From: Methylohalomonas lacus | Lineage (GTDB): Bacteria > Pseudomonadota > Gammaproteobacteria > Methylohalomonadales > Methylohalomonadaceae | Reading direction: 5' to 3' | DNA: 64,000 bases | NCBI RefSeq assembly: GCF_024808875.1 | Contig: NZ_JANUCT010000012.1 | Coordinates: forward strand, 1 to 64,000 | Part shown: one piece after another, positions 54,587-64,000 of the stretch | How positions within the stretch are numbered: the stretch's first letter is position 1 | How the letters are laid out: every line of letters starts with the position of its first letter | Made by a program: the position numbers and the translations under genes | The notes under the pieces: model-generated | Told to the model about the DNA's origin: nothing | The model's input: the letters and a program-made list of their open reading frames with translations, nothing else | Database searches by the model: none

Positions 54587-55828
54587 TTAATGGCTAGCTG
54601 CCGTAGCACCAGCTTCATTGGACAGGTGATAGGTTCTGAACCGGGAGAGGCTGAACGGCCTGATCTGGTCCGGGGCCCTGCCCCTGGCGACGGTTTCAGC
54701 CATACGTTTGCCTGCAATCGGTGTCGCCTTGAAGCCCCAGGTACCCCAGCCTCCATCGATCCAGTAATTCTGAAGCGGAGTCTCACCCATGATGGGGCTG
54801 TAATCAGGTGTCATGTCGGTCATGCCGGTCCACTGCCGTAGCAGCTTTACTTCGCTCAGAAATGGGAACATCTCGAGCAGATGACCTATGAGACCTTCCT
54901 TGAGATCCAGTGACGAACGAGTGGAATAGAGTTCATAGGGATCGGAACCGCCACCTATGACAATTTCGCCACGAGCAGTCTGCGAGATATAGCAGTGCAG
55001 GGCGGCAGAACTGACAAGAGGGTCAACAAAAGGCTTCAATGGCTGGGTGACCATGGCCTGCAGAGGGAAAGTTCTGATAGGCAACTGGATTCCAGCCATT
55101 TTGGCTACTATCGTGCTCATACCAGCCACGGCCTGAACCACATCCTTGCAGTTTACTGTGCCACGATTTGTAACTACACCGGTCACCCTGCCGTTTGACT
55201 GCTTGATATCAGTCACTTCAGTACGTTGGTGAAACTCAACACCCAGCTGTGAGGCACGCATGGCATAGCCCCATGCTACGGAGTCATGCCGTGCCGTTCC
55301 CCCATCTTTATGCCAGAGGCCGCCAATAATCGGGTATCTGGCATTCTTGTCCAGGTTGAGACAGGGGACCAGTTCACGAATCTGTTCCCTGTCCACCATC
55401 TCCGATCGCACGCCGCATTGCTTGTTGACCTCGGCACGGAGTCGAAAGGTGCGCATGCTTGCATCTGAATGCGCAAGTGTGAGCTGGCCGCGTTGTGAAT
55501 AGAGCATGTTGTAGCCAAGCTCATTGGACAGCTGCTTGTAAAGTTCCACTGATTCTTTGTAAAAATCAACAGATTCCGGTGTTATGTAGTTCGATCGAAT
55601 AACTGCCGTATTGCGGGCTGTATTGCCACCACCTATGTAGCCCTTATCCAGAACTGCAACATTGGTTATGCCGTGGTAACGGGCAAGATGGTAAGCGATT
55701 GCTGCGCCATGGCCGCCACCGCCGATAATGATTACGTCGTAACTGTTTTTCAGTTCCTTGTTTGGAGGAATGTCTTGCCGTGCTGGATATTTTTTGGAAA
55801 AGCCGTATTTGAGTAATCCCCAAGGCAT
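54587..55828 (-). CDS. soxB/mgdA: Heterotetrameric amine oxidase beta subunit (SoxB/MgdA-like)
   Basis: 413 residues. The ATG at 55828 has CCAGGAG upstream; an extension to 55945 is open but not conserved. The FAD-binding Rossmann motif is DVIIIGGGGHGAAIAYHLA. The flavin-attachment histidine of the family lies in GGTARHDSVAWGYA. The C-terminus (WGTWGFKATPIAGKRMAE) is the flavin-ring-binding end. It oxidises the N-methyl group of sarcosine or N-methylglutamate. First gene of a four-gene operon B-D-A-G, divergent from the GcvT-like gene. Confidence 0.92.
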   Translation of the reverse strand: MPWGLLKYGFSKKYPARQDIPPNKELKNSYDVIIIGGGGHGAAIAYHLARYHGITNVAVLDKGYIGGGNTARNTAVIRSNYITPESVDFYKESVELYKQLSNELGYNMLYSQRGQLTLAHSDASMRTFRLRAEVNKQCGVRSEMVDREQIRELVPCLNLDKNARYPIIGGLWHKDGGTARHDSVAWGYAMRASQLGVEFHQRTEVTDIKQSNGRVTGVVTNRGTVNCKDVVQAVAGMSTIVAKMAGIQLPIRTFPLQAMVTQPLKPFVDPLVSSAALHCYISQTARGEIVIGGGSDPYELYSTRSSLDLKEGLIGHLLEMFPFLSEVKLLRQWTGMTDMTPDYSPIMGETPLQNYWIDGGWGTWGFKATPIAGKRMAETVARGRAPDQIRPFSLSRFRTYHLSNEAGATAASH

Positions 55829-56262
55829 ACATGGCTCCTGGCTATTGGGCTTAGGTGGCCTGCAAACAATCTGATCGATACGACTTATGCTGACCGTTAA
55901 TGGACCGTTATATAAAGGACAGTATCGACCATTTGGTTTGACCAAATTTAATAATCACGATGATTCAGAATGATCAGGATGAGTGTCAATTGTCCCTCAG
56001 GATTACCACCTACGGGGTATTTATGCACAGTTGCTGATTGAAACACTATGCCACGATGTTTTTCAGGTAGTTATGAATCCCTGTCACACATCATCTTACT
56101 CAATAGGTGGTATGTCTTAGGAGCGATTGACGGTATTTATCGGCAAGTACATTATTGGTCAAAATCAGATTTGTAGTTATGCATCTCGATTATTGCCGAA
56201 TGTCATAGCTGTTTATGGCAGTAATTTCAAAGAATAGATTTACAGTTTCGGGGAGTCGGTTA
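55829..56262. promoter_or_regulatory. Divergent promoter region of the methylated-amine island
   Basis: 434 bases, AT-rich. TACCACCTA (56004-56012) and its complement TAGGTGGTA (56104-56112) form an inverted pair whose starts are exactly 100 bp apart and whose midpoint (56058) is close to the middle of the region. They are candidate binding sites for a common regulator. No regulator gene is adjacent. GGGGAG at about 56250-56255 is the ribosome-binding site of the GcvT-like gene. Confidence 0.5.
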
Positions 56263-57399
56263 ATGAGTGAATTAAGACCCAATGCACTATACAGCAGACA
56301 CAAGGAGCTTGGTGCCACTTTTGAAGAACCGCTGTGGAATATGGGGGTTCCCTGGCTGTATAACACGGATCCGGATGATGAGCATGTTGCGGTGCGCACC
56401 CGTGTGGGGCTATGGGATGTTACTTGTCTGCAGGTAATCAATATCAGTGGTCCTGATGCATTGGAAGTTCTTAATGCAATGCAGGCCGCCGATATGTCAG
56501 TGCTGAAACCCGGTCAGTCGAAACTGGGTTGTCTGTGTGATGAGAATGGCGCAATTTCGGATGATTTCCTGGTTTACAGGGATGCAGAGGATGAATACCG
56601 CGCTACGCATGGAGATGGCGATGCCGAAGAGCGTCTGGCTGAATATGCCAAGGGCAAAAATGTGCAGATCAGCCGTGACAAGGATGTACATGTCTTGTCG
56701 GTACAGGGTCCTAAGTCGCTGGATCTGCTGTCACCTTACGTAAAAATGGAACTGGCTGAACTGCCTTATTTTCATCATAGGAAAACCCAGTTGTTCGGCA
56801 GGGATGTGCTGATATCCAGGGCAGGCTATTCGCATGAGCGCGGCTATGAAATCTTCTGTTCATCTGAGGATGCCCCGGATCTGTGGGATACCATCCTCGA
56901 TGAAGGTGCCGAGTTCGGGATTATGCCCTGTTCCTTTACTTGCCTGGATCTGTGTCGAGTAGAAGCCGGCCTGCTTTTTTACCCGTTCGATATGCCAGAA
57001 GGTGACACCACGCCGTGGGAACTGGGTATGTCCTGGGCTGTGGATTTCCAGACAAAGTCCTGGGATGTGGATATTGAACGTGATGAATTCAGGGGCAAAA
57101 AAGCCTTGCAGGAAAAGCAGAACAAGCCGCGTTTCTTCCAGACCGGGATCATCTGTGACAGTGATAAAGCAGTGGCTGAAGGAGCCAAGCTTGTAGCTGA
57201 TGGCAAGGAAGTAGGTGTGGTTACGACACCGGCTTATAGCCGCTACCTGATGCAGTCATTGGCGCTGGTGCATTTGAAGCCGGATTATGCCGAACCGGGC
57301 ACAGCAGTAGATGTACAAAGCGATGATTTCACCTGTAAGGCACGGGTTTCAAAACCACCATTTTACGATCCGTTAAGACTACGGCAGCAAGGGAAATGA
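56263..57399 (+). CDS. GcvT-like tetrahydrofolate-dependent aminomethyltransferase
   Basis: 378 residues from the ATG at 56263 (GGGGAG eight bases upstream). GcvT fold: GLWDVTCLQVINISGPDALE, NGAISDDFLVYR (the catalytic Asp is conserved), GYSHERGYEIF, LDLCRVEAGLLFYPFDM, TPWELGMSWAVDF and FRGKKAL. It is too distant from glycine-cleavage T proteins to share that role. Its company points to transfer or capture of a methyl or methylene group from methylated amines onto folate, as proposed for DmmD- and DmdA-like relatives. Base composition is lower in GC than the surrounding genome. Confidence 0.88.
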   Translation: MSELRPNALYSRHKELGATFEEPLWNMGVPWLYNTDPDDEHVAVRTRVGLWDVTCLQVINISGPDALEVLNAMQAADMSVLKPGQSKLGCLCDENGAISDDFLVYRDAEDEYRATHGDGDAEERLAEYAKGKNVQISRDKDVHVLSVQGPKSLDLLSPYVKMELAELPYFHHRKTQLFGRDVLISRAGYSHERGYEIFCSSEDAPDLWDTILDEGAEFGIMPCSFTCLDLCRVEAGLLFYPFDMPEGDTTPWELGMSWAVDFQTKSWDVDIERDEFRGKKALQEKQNKPRFFQTGIICDSDKAVAEGAKLVADGKEVGVVTTPAYSRYLMQSLALVHLKPDYAEPGTAVDVQSDDFTCKARVSKPPFYDPLRLRQQGK

Positions 57400-57418
57400 T
57401 ACAGGTCATCTGGTCGCC

Positions 57419-58135
57419 ATGCGCTCTGATCCGGTAATCAAAGCGGCGATATCTGATATGGAGGCCTTGTCCGAAAAGGCCAATAAAATCAGCCTTATAT
57501 CAGGCGAACACGACCGTTTGCCCGAGTTCTCTCCGGGTTCGAATATTGAGGTCAGTATTCCTGCGCGACCGGGCGATGAGCCAAGGCCATTCAGCATAAC
57601 AAGTGATGCCAGGGATGCCAGTCATTATCAACTAGTTGTGGTTGATAATCAGGATGACCATACGAGCAAGAATTCCTGGCTGATCAGGAAAGCCCGGCTG
57701 GGTGACAGGCTTGATATTTCAATGCCTAGATGCGGTATGACATTTGATGATAATGAAGTCGCCTATTTTATTGCAGGCGGCTCAGGGGTGACTGCTTTTC
57801 TGTCACATTTCAACACGGTTGATATTGTTAGCAAGCAATATCAGCTTTTTCATATCGTAAACAGTGAAAGCGACGGTTCTTCGATTATTGATGGAAATTT
57901 AAGCAGTCATATCGATATAGATCTGATTGTGTTTCCTGAGAATCCCGCCTTCAAGGTCAAGGCGGTTCTAAAAGGAAAGGATAGGAGCAAGCCGGTTTAC
58001 GTGGCAGGGCCCACAAGTCTTATTACTGCTGTTTATCATGCCGCACTTGAGCTTGGCTGGACGGAAGACAAAATCAATTGGGACAGATACGCATTACCGG
58101 ACAATCCTGCGGAGGTTGAAGCTTCAACCATGTAA
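57419..58135 (+). CDS. FNR-like flavin reductase without ferredoxin domain
   Basis: 238 residues. The FAD site RPFSIT, the nicotinamide-binding AGGSGVTAFLSHF and the terminal VYVAGPTSLITAVYHAALELGW place it in the ferredoxin-NADP reductase fold, close to phthalate dioxygenase/VanB reductases, but without their C-terminal 2Fe-2S domain. Possible partner: the neighbouring GcvT-like protein or an oxygenase elsewhere. A 60-base sample (57841-57900) has only 21 G+C, the lowest I counted. The start ATG at 57419 has a weak ribosome-binding site; Met15 is an alternative. Confidence 0.82.
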   Translation: MRSDPVIKAAISDMEALSEKANKISLISGEHDRLPEFSPGSNIEVSIPARPGDEPRPFSITSDARDASHYQLVVVDNQDDHTSKNSWLIRKARLGDRLDISMPRCGMTFDDNEVAYFIAGGSGVTAFLSHFNTVDIVSKQYQLFHIVNSESDGSSIIDGNLSSHIDIDLIVFPENPAFKVKAVLKGKDRSKPVYVAGPTSLITAVYHAALELGWTEDKINWDRYALPDNPAEVEASTM

Positions 58136-58232
58136 TTTATTCAATAAGGTTAAAGTACATTAGGTATGTTTGCCTGAGTTTGAATATCTGAAAATCATAA
58201 AGCTGAGCATTTAGCTAAGTTGCTATATTTAA

Positions 58233-60449
<2,217 letters not shown>

Positions 60450-60467
60450 TTGGTCACCAGACTCTGT

Positions 60468-60500
60468 CCTCCCGGCACATTGTATTAATGTGTCGGGAGG
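60468..60500 (+). promoter_or_regulatory. Stem-loop between tmd and the DgcB-like gene
   Basis: CCTCCCGGCACAT and ATGTGTCGGGAGG form a 13-bp stem (one G-U pair) with a seven-base loop. There is no T-run afterwards. It may protect the upstream tmd message or partly terminate, giving more Tmd than the membrane protein. Confidence 0.6.
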
Positions 60501-60581
60501 CATGAGTTTGTTGCTTCCCTGAATATTGCTGAGCAGATTTTATCAACATAATAAATATTCCATGATGAGTCAGATCATCTT

Positions 60582-62738
60582 ATGATCGAGCCAGAACATA
60601 ATTCTGAAGAAGTCACACGAGTCCTGTTCCAGGATTTCCCGGAATGGATGGTGGTTTCTTTCTATATCGTGGCTTTCGCCGCGATAGCTGTTTTCCTGTA
60701 CGGCTGTTACGTTCAGATCAGAAAATATCGCCGTGGCGCATCCGTAAACATAAAGGATATAGGCCATGGCATAGCCGATATGGTCAAGTCCATGCTTGCC
60801 CATAAAACGCTAAAAAGGCGCGACAAGGCTGCCGGGCATGCGCATGCACTGATCTTTTTCGGCTTTGCCCTGTTGTTCATCGGCACGTCGATTATCACGC
60901 TGGATTATGATATTACCGGCCCATTGCTTGGATTGAACTTCTGGCATGGCAGCTTCTATTTGTGGTTTTCCCTGGTGCTGGATATTGCTGGCGTTGCCTT
61001 GATCGGCGGTCTTTTATATATGATGTACCGCAGAAAATGGCTGGCTTTGCCCAAGCTGGATTATGCCCGGCCTGACAGAAGTCCCGAAGACCCGGACTAT
61101 GATCGTAATTCGTATCGCCGTGAAGATTGGGCCTTTCTTTGGACTCTTATTATCATTGGCATAACCGGCTATGTTCTTGAGGCTGCGCGACTCGTGTGGC
61201 TTGCCGGTGATCCCACGGTATGGGATTACCGCTGGTGGTCGCCAGTCGGTACTGCACTGGCCTATGTGTTCCAGGGGCTGGGCATGTCTGCAGAAGGCGG
61301 TGAGGCATTGCGTCTCTACAGCTGGTGGATACACGGTGTGCTGGCCCTGGCATTCATCGCCCTGATCCCCTTTACCAAGGTGAAGCACATTTTTACCGCC
61401 ATGGGCTCGCTGGCATTGCGCGATCCGACACCATCATCGCGCTTACCGATGGTCGATCTGGAGGGTGACAAGATCGGCTATAACCGTATTACTGATTTCA
61501 GCTGGAAACACCTGCTGCATCTCGATGCCTGTACAAAATGCGGCCGTTGTCACGAGGCCTGTCCGGCCAACGCGACCGGTTATCCGTTATCGCCACGCGA
61601 CCTGGTGCTGTCCCTGCGCGAGTTTGCGGCAGACAAGCTGGAAAAAGGCAGTTTGCCGAAAGACGGCGACGCGCTTTCCGTACTGGGTGACGGCCCCAAT
61701 CAGATCCGCAGCGAAACGCTCTGGGCCTGTCGCACCTGCTCCGCCTGTGTCGAAATCTGTCCGGTCGGTATCGAGCATGTCCCCATGATTACCGAGATGC
61801 GTCGCCAGCTGGTCGAGCAGGGTGATATGGAGCCCACGGTGCAGACGGCCCTGCAGCAAATCCAGAAAAAGGGCAATTCGTTTGGCGAGAACAAGCGCAA
61901 GCGGCCGGCCTGGACCAAGAAGCTGGACTTCGAGATCAAGGATGCCCGCAAGGAGCCGGTCGATATCCTCTGGTTTGTTGGCGATTACGCATCCTTTGAT
62001 CCGCGTTATCAGAAGGTCTCTCAGGCATTTGCAAAAATCCTGAATGCCGCAGGCATTGATTTTGGCATCCTGTTTGAGGCCGAGATGACTGCCGGCAATG
62101 ATGTACGCCGTGTCGGCGAGGAGGGGCTCTATCAGCATCTCGCCGAGTCGAATATCGAGACTCTGGAGGCCTGCGATTTTCAGCGTGTGGTAACGACCGA
62201 TCCGCATTCATTCAATACGTTGAAGAATGAGTATCCCGAATTCGGTGGCAAATACAATGTGCAGCATGCCAGCACTCTGATTCGCAAGATGTTGAATAGC
62301 CACGAAATCAAGCTGAAGAAAAAGCTCAGCAATAATACCGTGACGTTCCATGACCCCTGCCATCTTGGTCGTTTGAACAAGGGCTACGATGCACCACGGG
62401 AGTCCATCCAGATGCTGGGCGCCAACCTTGTCGAGATGAAGCGCTCGCGCGACAACTCGTTCTGCTGTGGCGCCGGCGGCGGCCGGATATGGACGCCCGA
62501 TCCGGTCGATCATGAAAAGCCTTCTGAAAACCGCATGCGCGAGGCGGCCGAGATCGAGGGACTGGACACCTTCGTGGTGAGTTGCCCCAAATGCATGAAC
62601 ATGTTCGAGGACTCGGTCAAGTCAACCGGGAACGAGAAGAATATCAAGGTGCGTGAGGTTATCGAACTGGTGGCCGAGTGCATGGGACTTGACGATGCCC
62701 CGGAACCGGCTGATGAAAAGTCAACCGCCGAGGCATGA
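60582..62738 (+). CDS. DgcB-like membrane iron-sulfur electron-transfer protein
   Basis: 718 residues. Five transmembrane helices in the first 270 residues (NarI-like) precede two ferredoxin-type 4Fe-4S motifs, CTKCGRCHEACP (Cys317 onward) and CRTCSACVEICP (Cys383 onward), and a heterodisulfide-reductase-type CCG region with CHLGR and SFCCGAGGG. In dimethylglycine and choline degradation DgcB passes electrons from the flavoenzyme DgcA to the membrane. DgcA is a relative of trimethylamine dehydrogenase, so here this protein probably serves Tmd and reduces quinone. No etfAB genes are in the window. Confidence 0.9.
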   Translation: MIEPEHNSEEVTRVLFQDFPEWMVVSFYIVAFAAIAVFLYGCYVQIRKYRRGASVNIKDIGHGIADMVKSMLAHKTLKRRDKAAGHAHALIFFGFALLFIGTSIITLDYDITGPLLGLNFWHGSFYLWFSLVLDIAGVALIGGLLYMMYRRKWLALPKLDYARPDRSPEDPDYDRNSYRREDWAFLWTLIIIGITGYVLEAARLVWLAGDPTVWDYRWWSPVGTALAYVFQGLGMSAEGGEALRLYSWWIHGVLALAFIALIPFTKVKHIFTAMGSLALRDPTPSSRLPMVDLEGDKIGYNRITDFSWKHLLHLDACTKCGRCHEACPANATGYPLSPRDLVLSLREFAADKLEKGSLPKDGDALSVLGDGPNQIRSETLWACRTCSACVEICPVGIEHVPMITEMRRQLVEQGDMEPTVQTALQQIQKKGNSFGENKRKRPAWTKKLDFEIKDARKEPVDILWFVGDYASFDPRYQKVSQAFAKILNAAGIDFGILFEAEMTAGNDVRRVGEEGLYQHLAESNIETLEACDFQRVVTTDPHSFNTLKNEYPEFGGKYNVQHASTLIRKMLNSHEIKLKKKLSNNTVTFHDPCHLGRLNKGYDAPRESIQMLGANLVEMKRSRDNSFCCGAGGGRIWTPDPVDHEKPSENRMREAAEIEGLDTFVVSCPKCMNMFEDSVKSTGNEKNIKVREVIELVAECMGLDDAPEPADEKSTAEA

Positions 62739-62769
62739 GGCGTCGATTGTGCAGATCCGGATTTGATTG

Positions 62770-64000
62770 ATGATTCCTGCTGAGACGCAAGCGAACAACG
62801 CTCACGCAGCCGCGCCGGCAACGCAGCGGCCTTCGTTGCCGCAATTGCTTGAACAGGCCCGGGAGACCGGTGACATCTACCTGGCCGCGGCGTTGTATCC
62901 CTTTGCCGGCAATGCCGAGCGTCGGGCACTTGAGGATCTGCTGTTTGCCAGTACCAAACAAAAACGCCAGTTTGCCGGTGCTCCATACACACCGGCGCCG
63001 CTACTCGGTCGACTGGCGGAGATCACGACTGAAACCAAGTTACTGGCCCGTATCGCCCGGCATCCGGCGGTAACGGCGGAGACGTTGGCGTACATCGTTG
63101 ACAAGGACCAGTCAGAGGCTGTACTGGCCGCTGTTGCCGCCCATCAGCGGGCCCCCATGGATTTGCTGGATACGCTGGACTGGCAGGATTCCGTGGCAGT
63201 ACAGAAAGGCCTGGCCGGCAATTTGAATACGAGCACCCGGACCCTCAAGGCCATCGCTGCCGAGGCGCCGCTTGAAGTGCTGAAGGAAATTGCCAAGAAC
63301 CCCAACGCCGATGCCGAATTGTTGACGGATCTTTGGTCACGGGGCGACGAATATCTCCGCGCCGAAGTTGCTGCCAACGAGCAATGCACGGAGTCGATCA
63401 GGACAGCGGCAGAGACCTTAGATTCAGAGCTGGTGCGCCGGATGCTGGCTGCGAACCCGGCCGCATCCGTGGAACAGTTGTTGCGGCTGCTGAATGACCC
63501 GGCGGCTGCGGTCCGGGCGGCCGCAGTCCGTAATCTGCTGCTGCCGGCCGAGGATCTGCAGGACTATGCCGACGATCCTTCCCGGCAGGTTAGACGTACG
63601 GAAGCCCAGCGAACGGGTCTGGCCGACTCGATGCTCGAACACCTGGCCGAAGATGAAGATCACTGGGTGCGTCGCTGGGTGGCCCGCAACAGCAGCACGC
63701 CCGAGCTTATTCTGCGGTCTCTGGCACAGGATGAGGTCGCCGAGGTCAGACGGGCTGTTGTTCGCAATCCGATGTGCCCGGCCGATCTGGTGGCGACACT
63801 GGCCCGGGACCCGGACAGTTGGGTCCGCGCCGGGGTTGCATTCCGCAAGGATGTCAGTGAGGCAATCCTGCTGGAACTGGCAGATGAGGAAGATCCCGAC
63901 ATCCTGACGGGCGTCGGCCAGAATTCGGCCGCCCCCCTGGCAATCCTTCACAGGATTGCCAGTCACCGGGACAAGGATATCCGCCGCGCGGTGATTCTCA
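62770..64000 (+). CDS. Leucine-rich-variant (LRV) repeat protein, incomplete
   Basis: The frame opens at ATG 62770, 31 bases after the DgcB-like gene, and stays open to the window end (410 codons). After an Ala-rich start come repeats of about 24 residues with the LRV pattern 'L...LA.D....VR..VA.N...P...L', for example LILRSLAQDEVAEVRRAVVRN. LRV solenoids bind proteins or nucleic acids; the first described one, in Azotobacter, carries a 4Fe-4S cluster, but no Cys cluster is visible here. Co-transcription with the DgcB-like gene suggests a helper role for the amine system (inference). Confidence 0.8.
   Translation, partial: MIPAETQANNAHAAAPATQRPSLPQLLEQARETGDIYLAAALYPFAGNAERRALEDLLFASTKQKRQFAGAPYTPAPLLGRLAEITTETKLLARIARHPAVTAETLAYIVDKDQSEAVLAAVAAHQRAPMDLLDTLDWQDSVAVQKGLAGNLNTSTRTLKAIAAEAPLEVLKEIAKNPNADAELLTDLWSRGDEYLRAEVAANEQCTESIRTAAETLDSELVRRMLAANPAASVEQLLRLLNDPAAAVRAAAVRNLLLPAEDLQDYADDPSRQVRRTEAQRTGLADSMLEHLAEDEDHWVRRWVARNSSTPELILRSLAQDEVAEVRRAVVRNPMCPADLVATLARDPDSWVRAGVAFRKDVSEAILLELADEEDPDILTGVGQNSAAPLAILHRIASHRDKDIRRAVIL

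Noticed and set aside
50624-55828. Firm call as sarcosine oxidase
   Set aside because: Gene order and domains fit both sarcosine oxidase and N-methylglutamate dehydrogenase. No glyA, folD or purU neighbours support sarcosine use, and tmd next door favours methylamine metabolism, so both names are kept.

Overview
The window looks like a chromosomal segment of a gammaproteobacterium, probably marine or at least living on one-carbon and methylated-nitrogen compounds. Most genes are GC-rich (a 60-base sample at 43441-43500 has 37 G+C), closely packed, with typical gammaproteobacterial families (Gor, FieF, AvtA, SohB, Cho, PutA). No rRNA or tRNA gene was recognised.

Layout. 1-13,300: housekeeping and stress genes (glutathione reductase, cation efflux, glutathionyl-hydroquinone reductase, Sel1-repeat proteins, a PEP mutase/isocitrate lyase family enzyme, an SMR pump, DUF2333) and a YVTN beta-propeller plus MxaD-like pair of the kind found with PQQ-dependent alcohol oxidation. 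13,350-20,240: a copper-handling unit (MerR/CueR regulator with its dyad promoter, CopA ATPase, Cys/His-rich secreted peptide, TolC-like lipoprotein, two-domain multicopper oxidase), then an M28 peptidase. 20,300-29,300: glycerate kinase, an IS5-family element inserted in a repeat, AvtA, SohB, an ABC exporter, a LysR regulator. 29,300-33,100: a duplicated LysR-box region with a candidate structured RNA, an Mrr-type nuclease gene broken by an in-frame TGA, a CopD-like protein and two tandem pqqA genes without pqqBCDE. 33,200-50,600: DUF2452, PhyH-family dioxygenase, AI-2E family transporter, cNMP/CBS/DUF294 regulator with a DnaQ-like exonuclease, BCCT transporter with a universal stress protein, PutA, an SDR, a probable fluoroacetate dehalogenase and the UvrC homologue Cho.

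50,600-62,740 is the most notable part: a methylated-amine island of lower GC. A minus-strand operon of soxBDAG type, possibly N-methylglutamate dehydrogenase mgdABCD, diverges from a plus-strand run of a GcvT-like folate enzyme, an FNR-like reductase, a trimethylamine dehydrogenase matching the Methylophilus enzyme's key residues position for position, and a DgcB-like membrane iron-sulfur protein. Trimethylamine would be demethylated by Tmd, with electrons perhaps passing to the quinone pool through the DgcB-like protein instead of ETF, and C1 units captured on folate. A leucine-rich-variant repeat protein follows and runs off the window.

Four intergenic clusters of REP hairpins framed by a 7-bp AATCACC/GGTGATT motif (93-253, 10540-10677, 21523-22815, 45432-45750) mark the segment; the IS5 copy sits inside one, and two clusters carry inverted copies of a MITE-like element.
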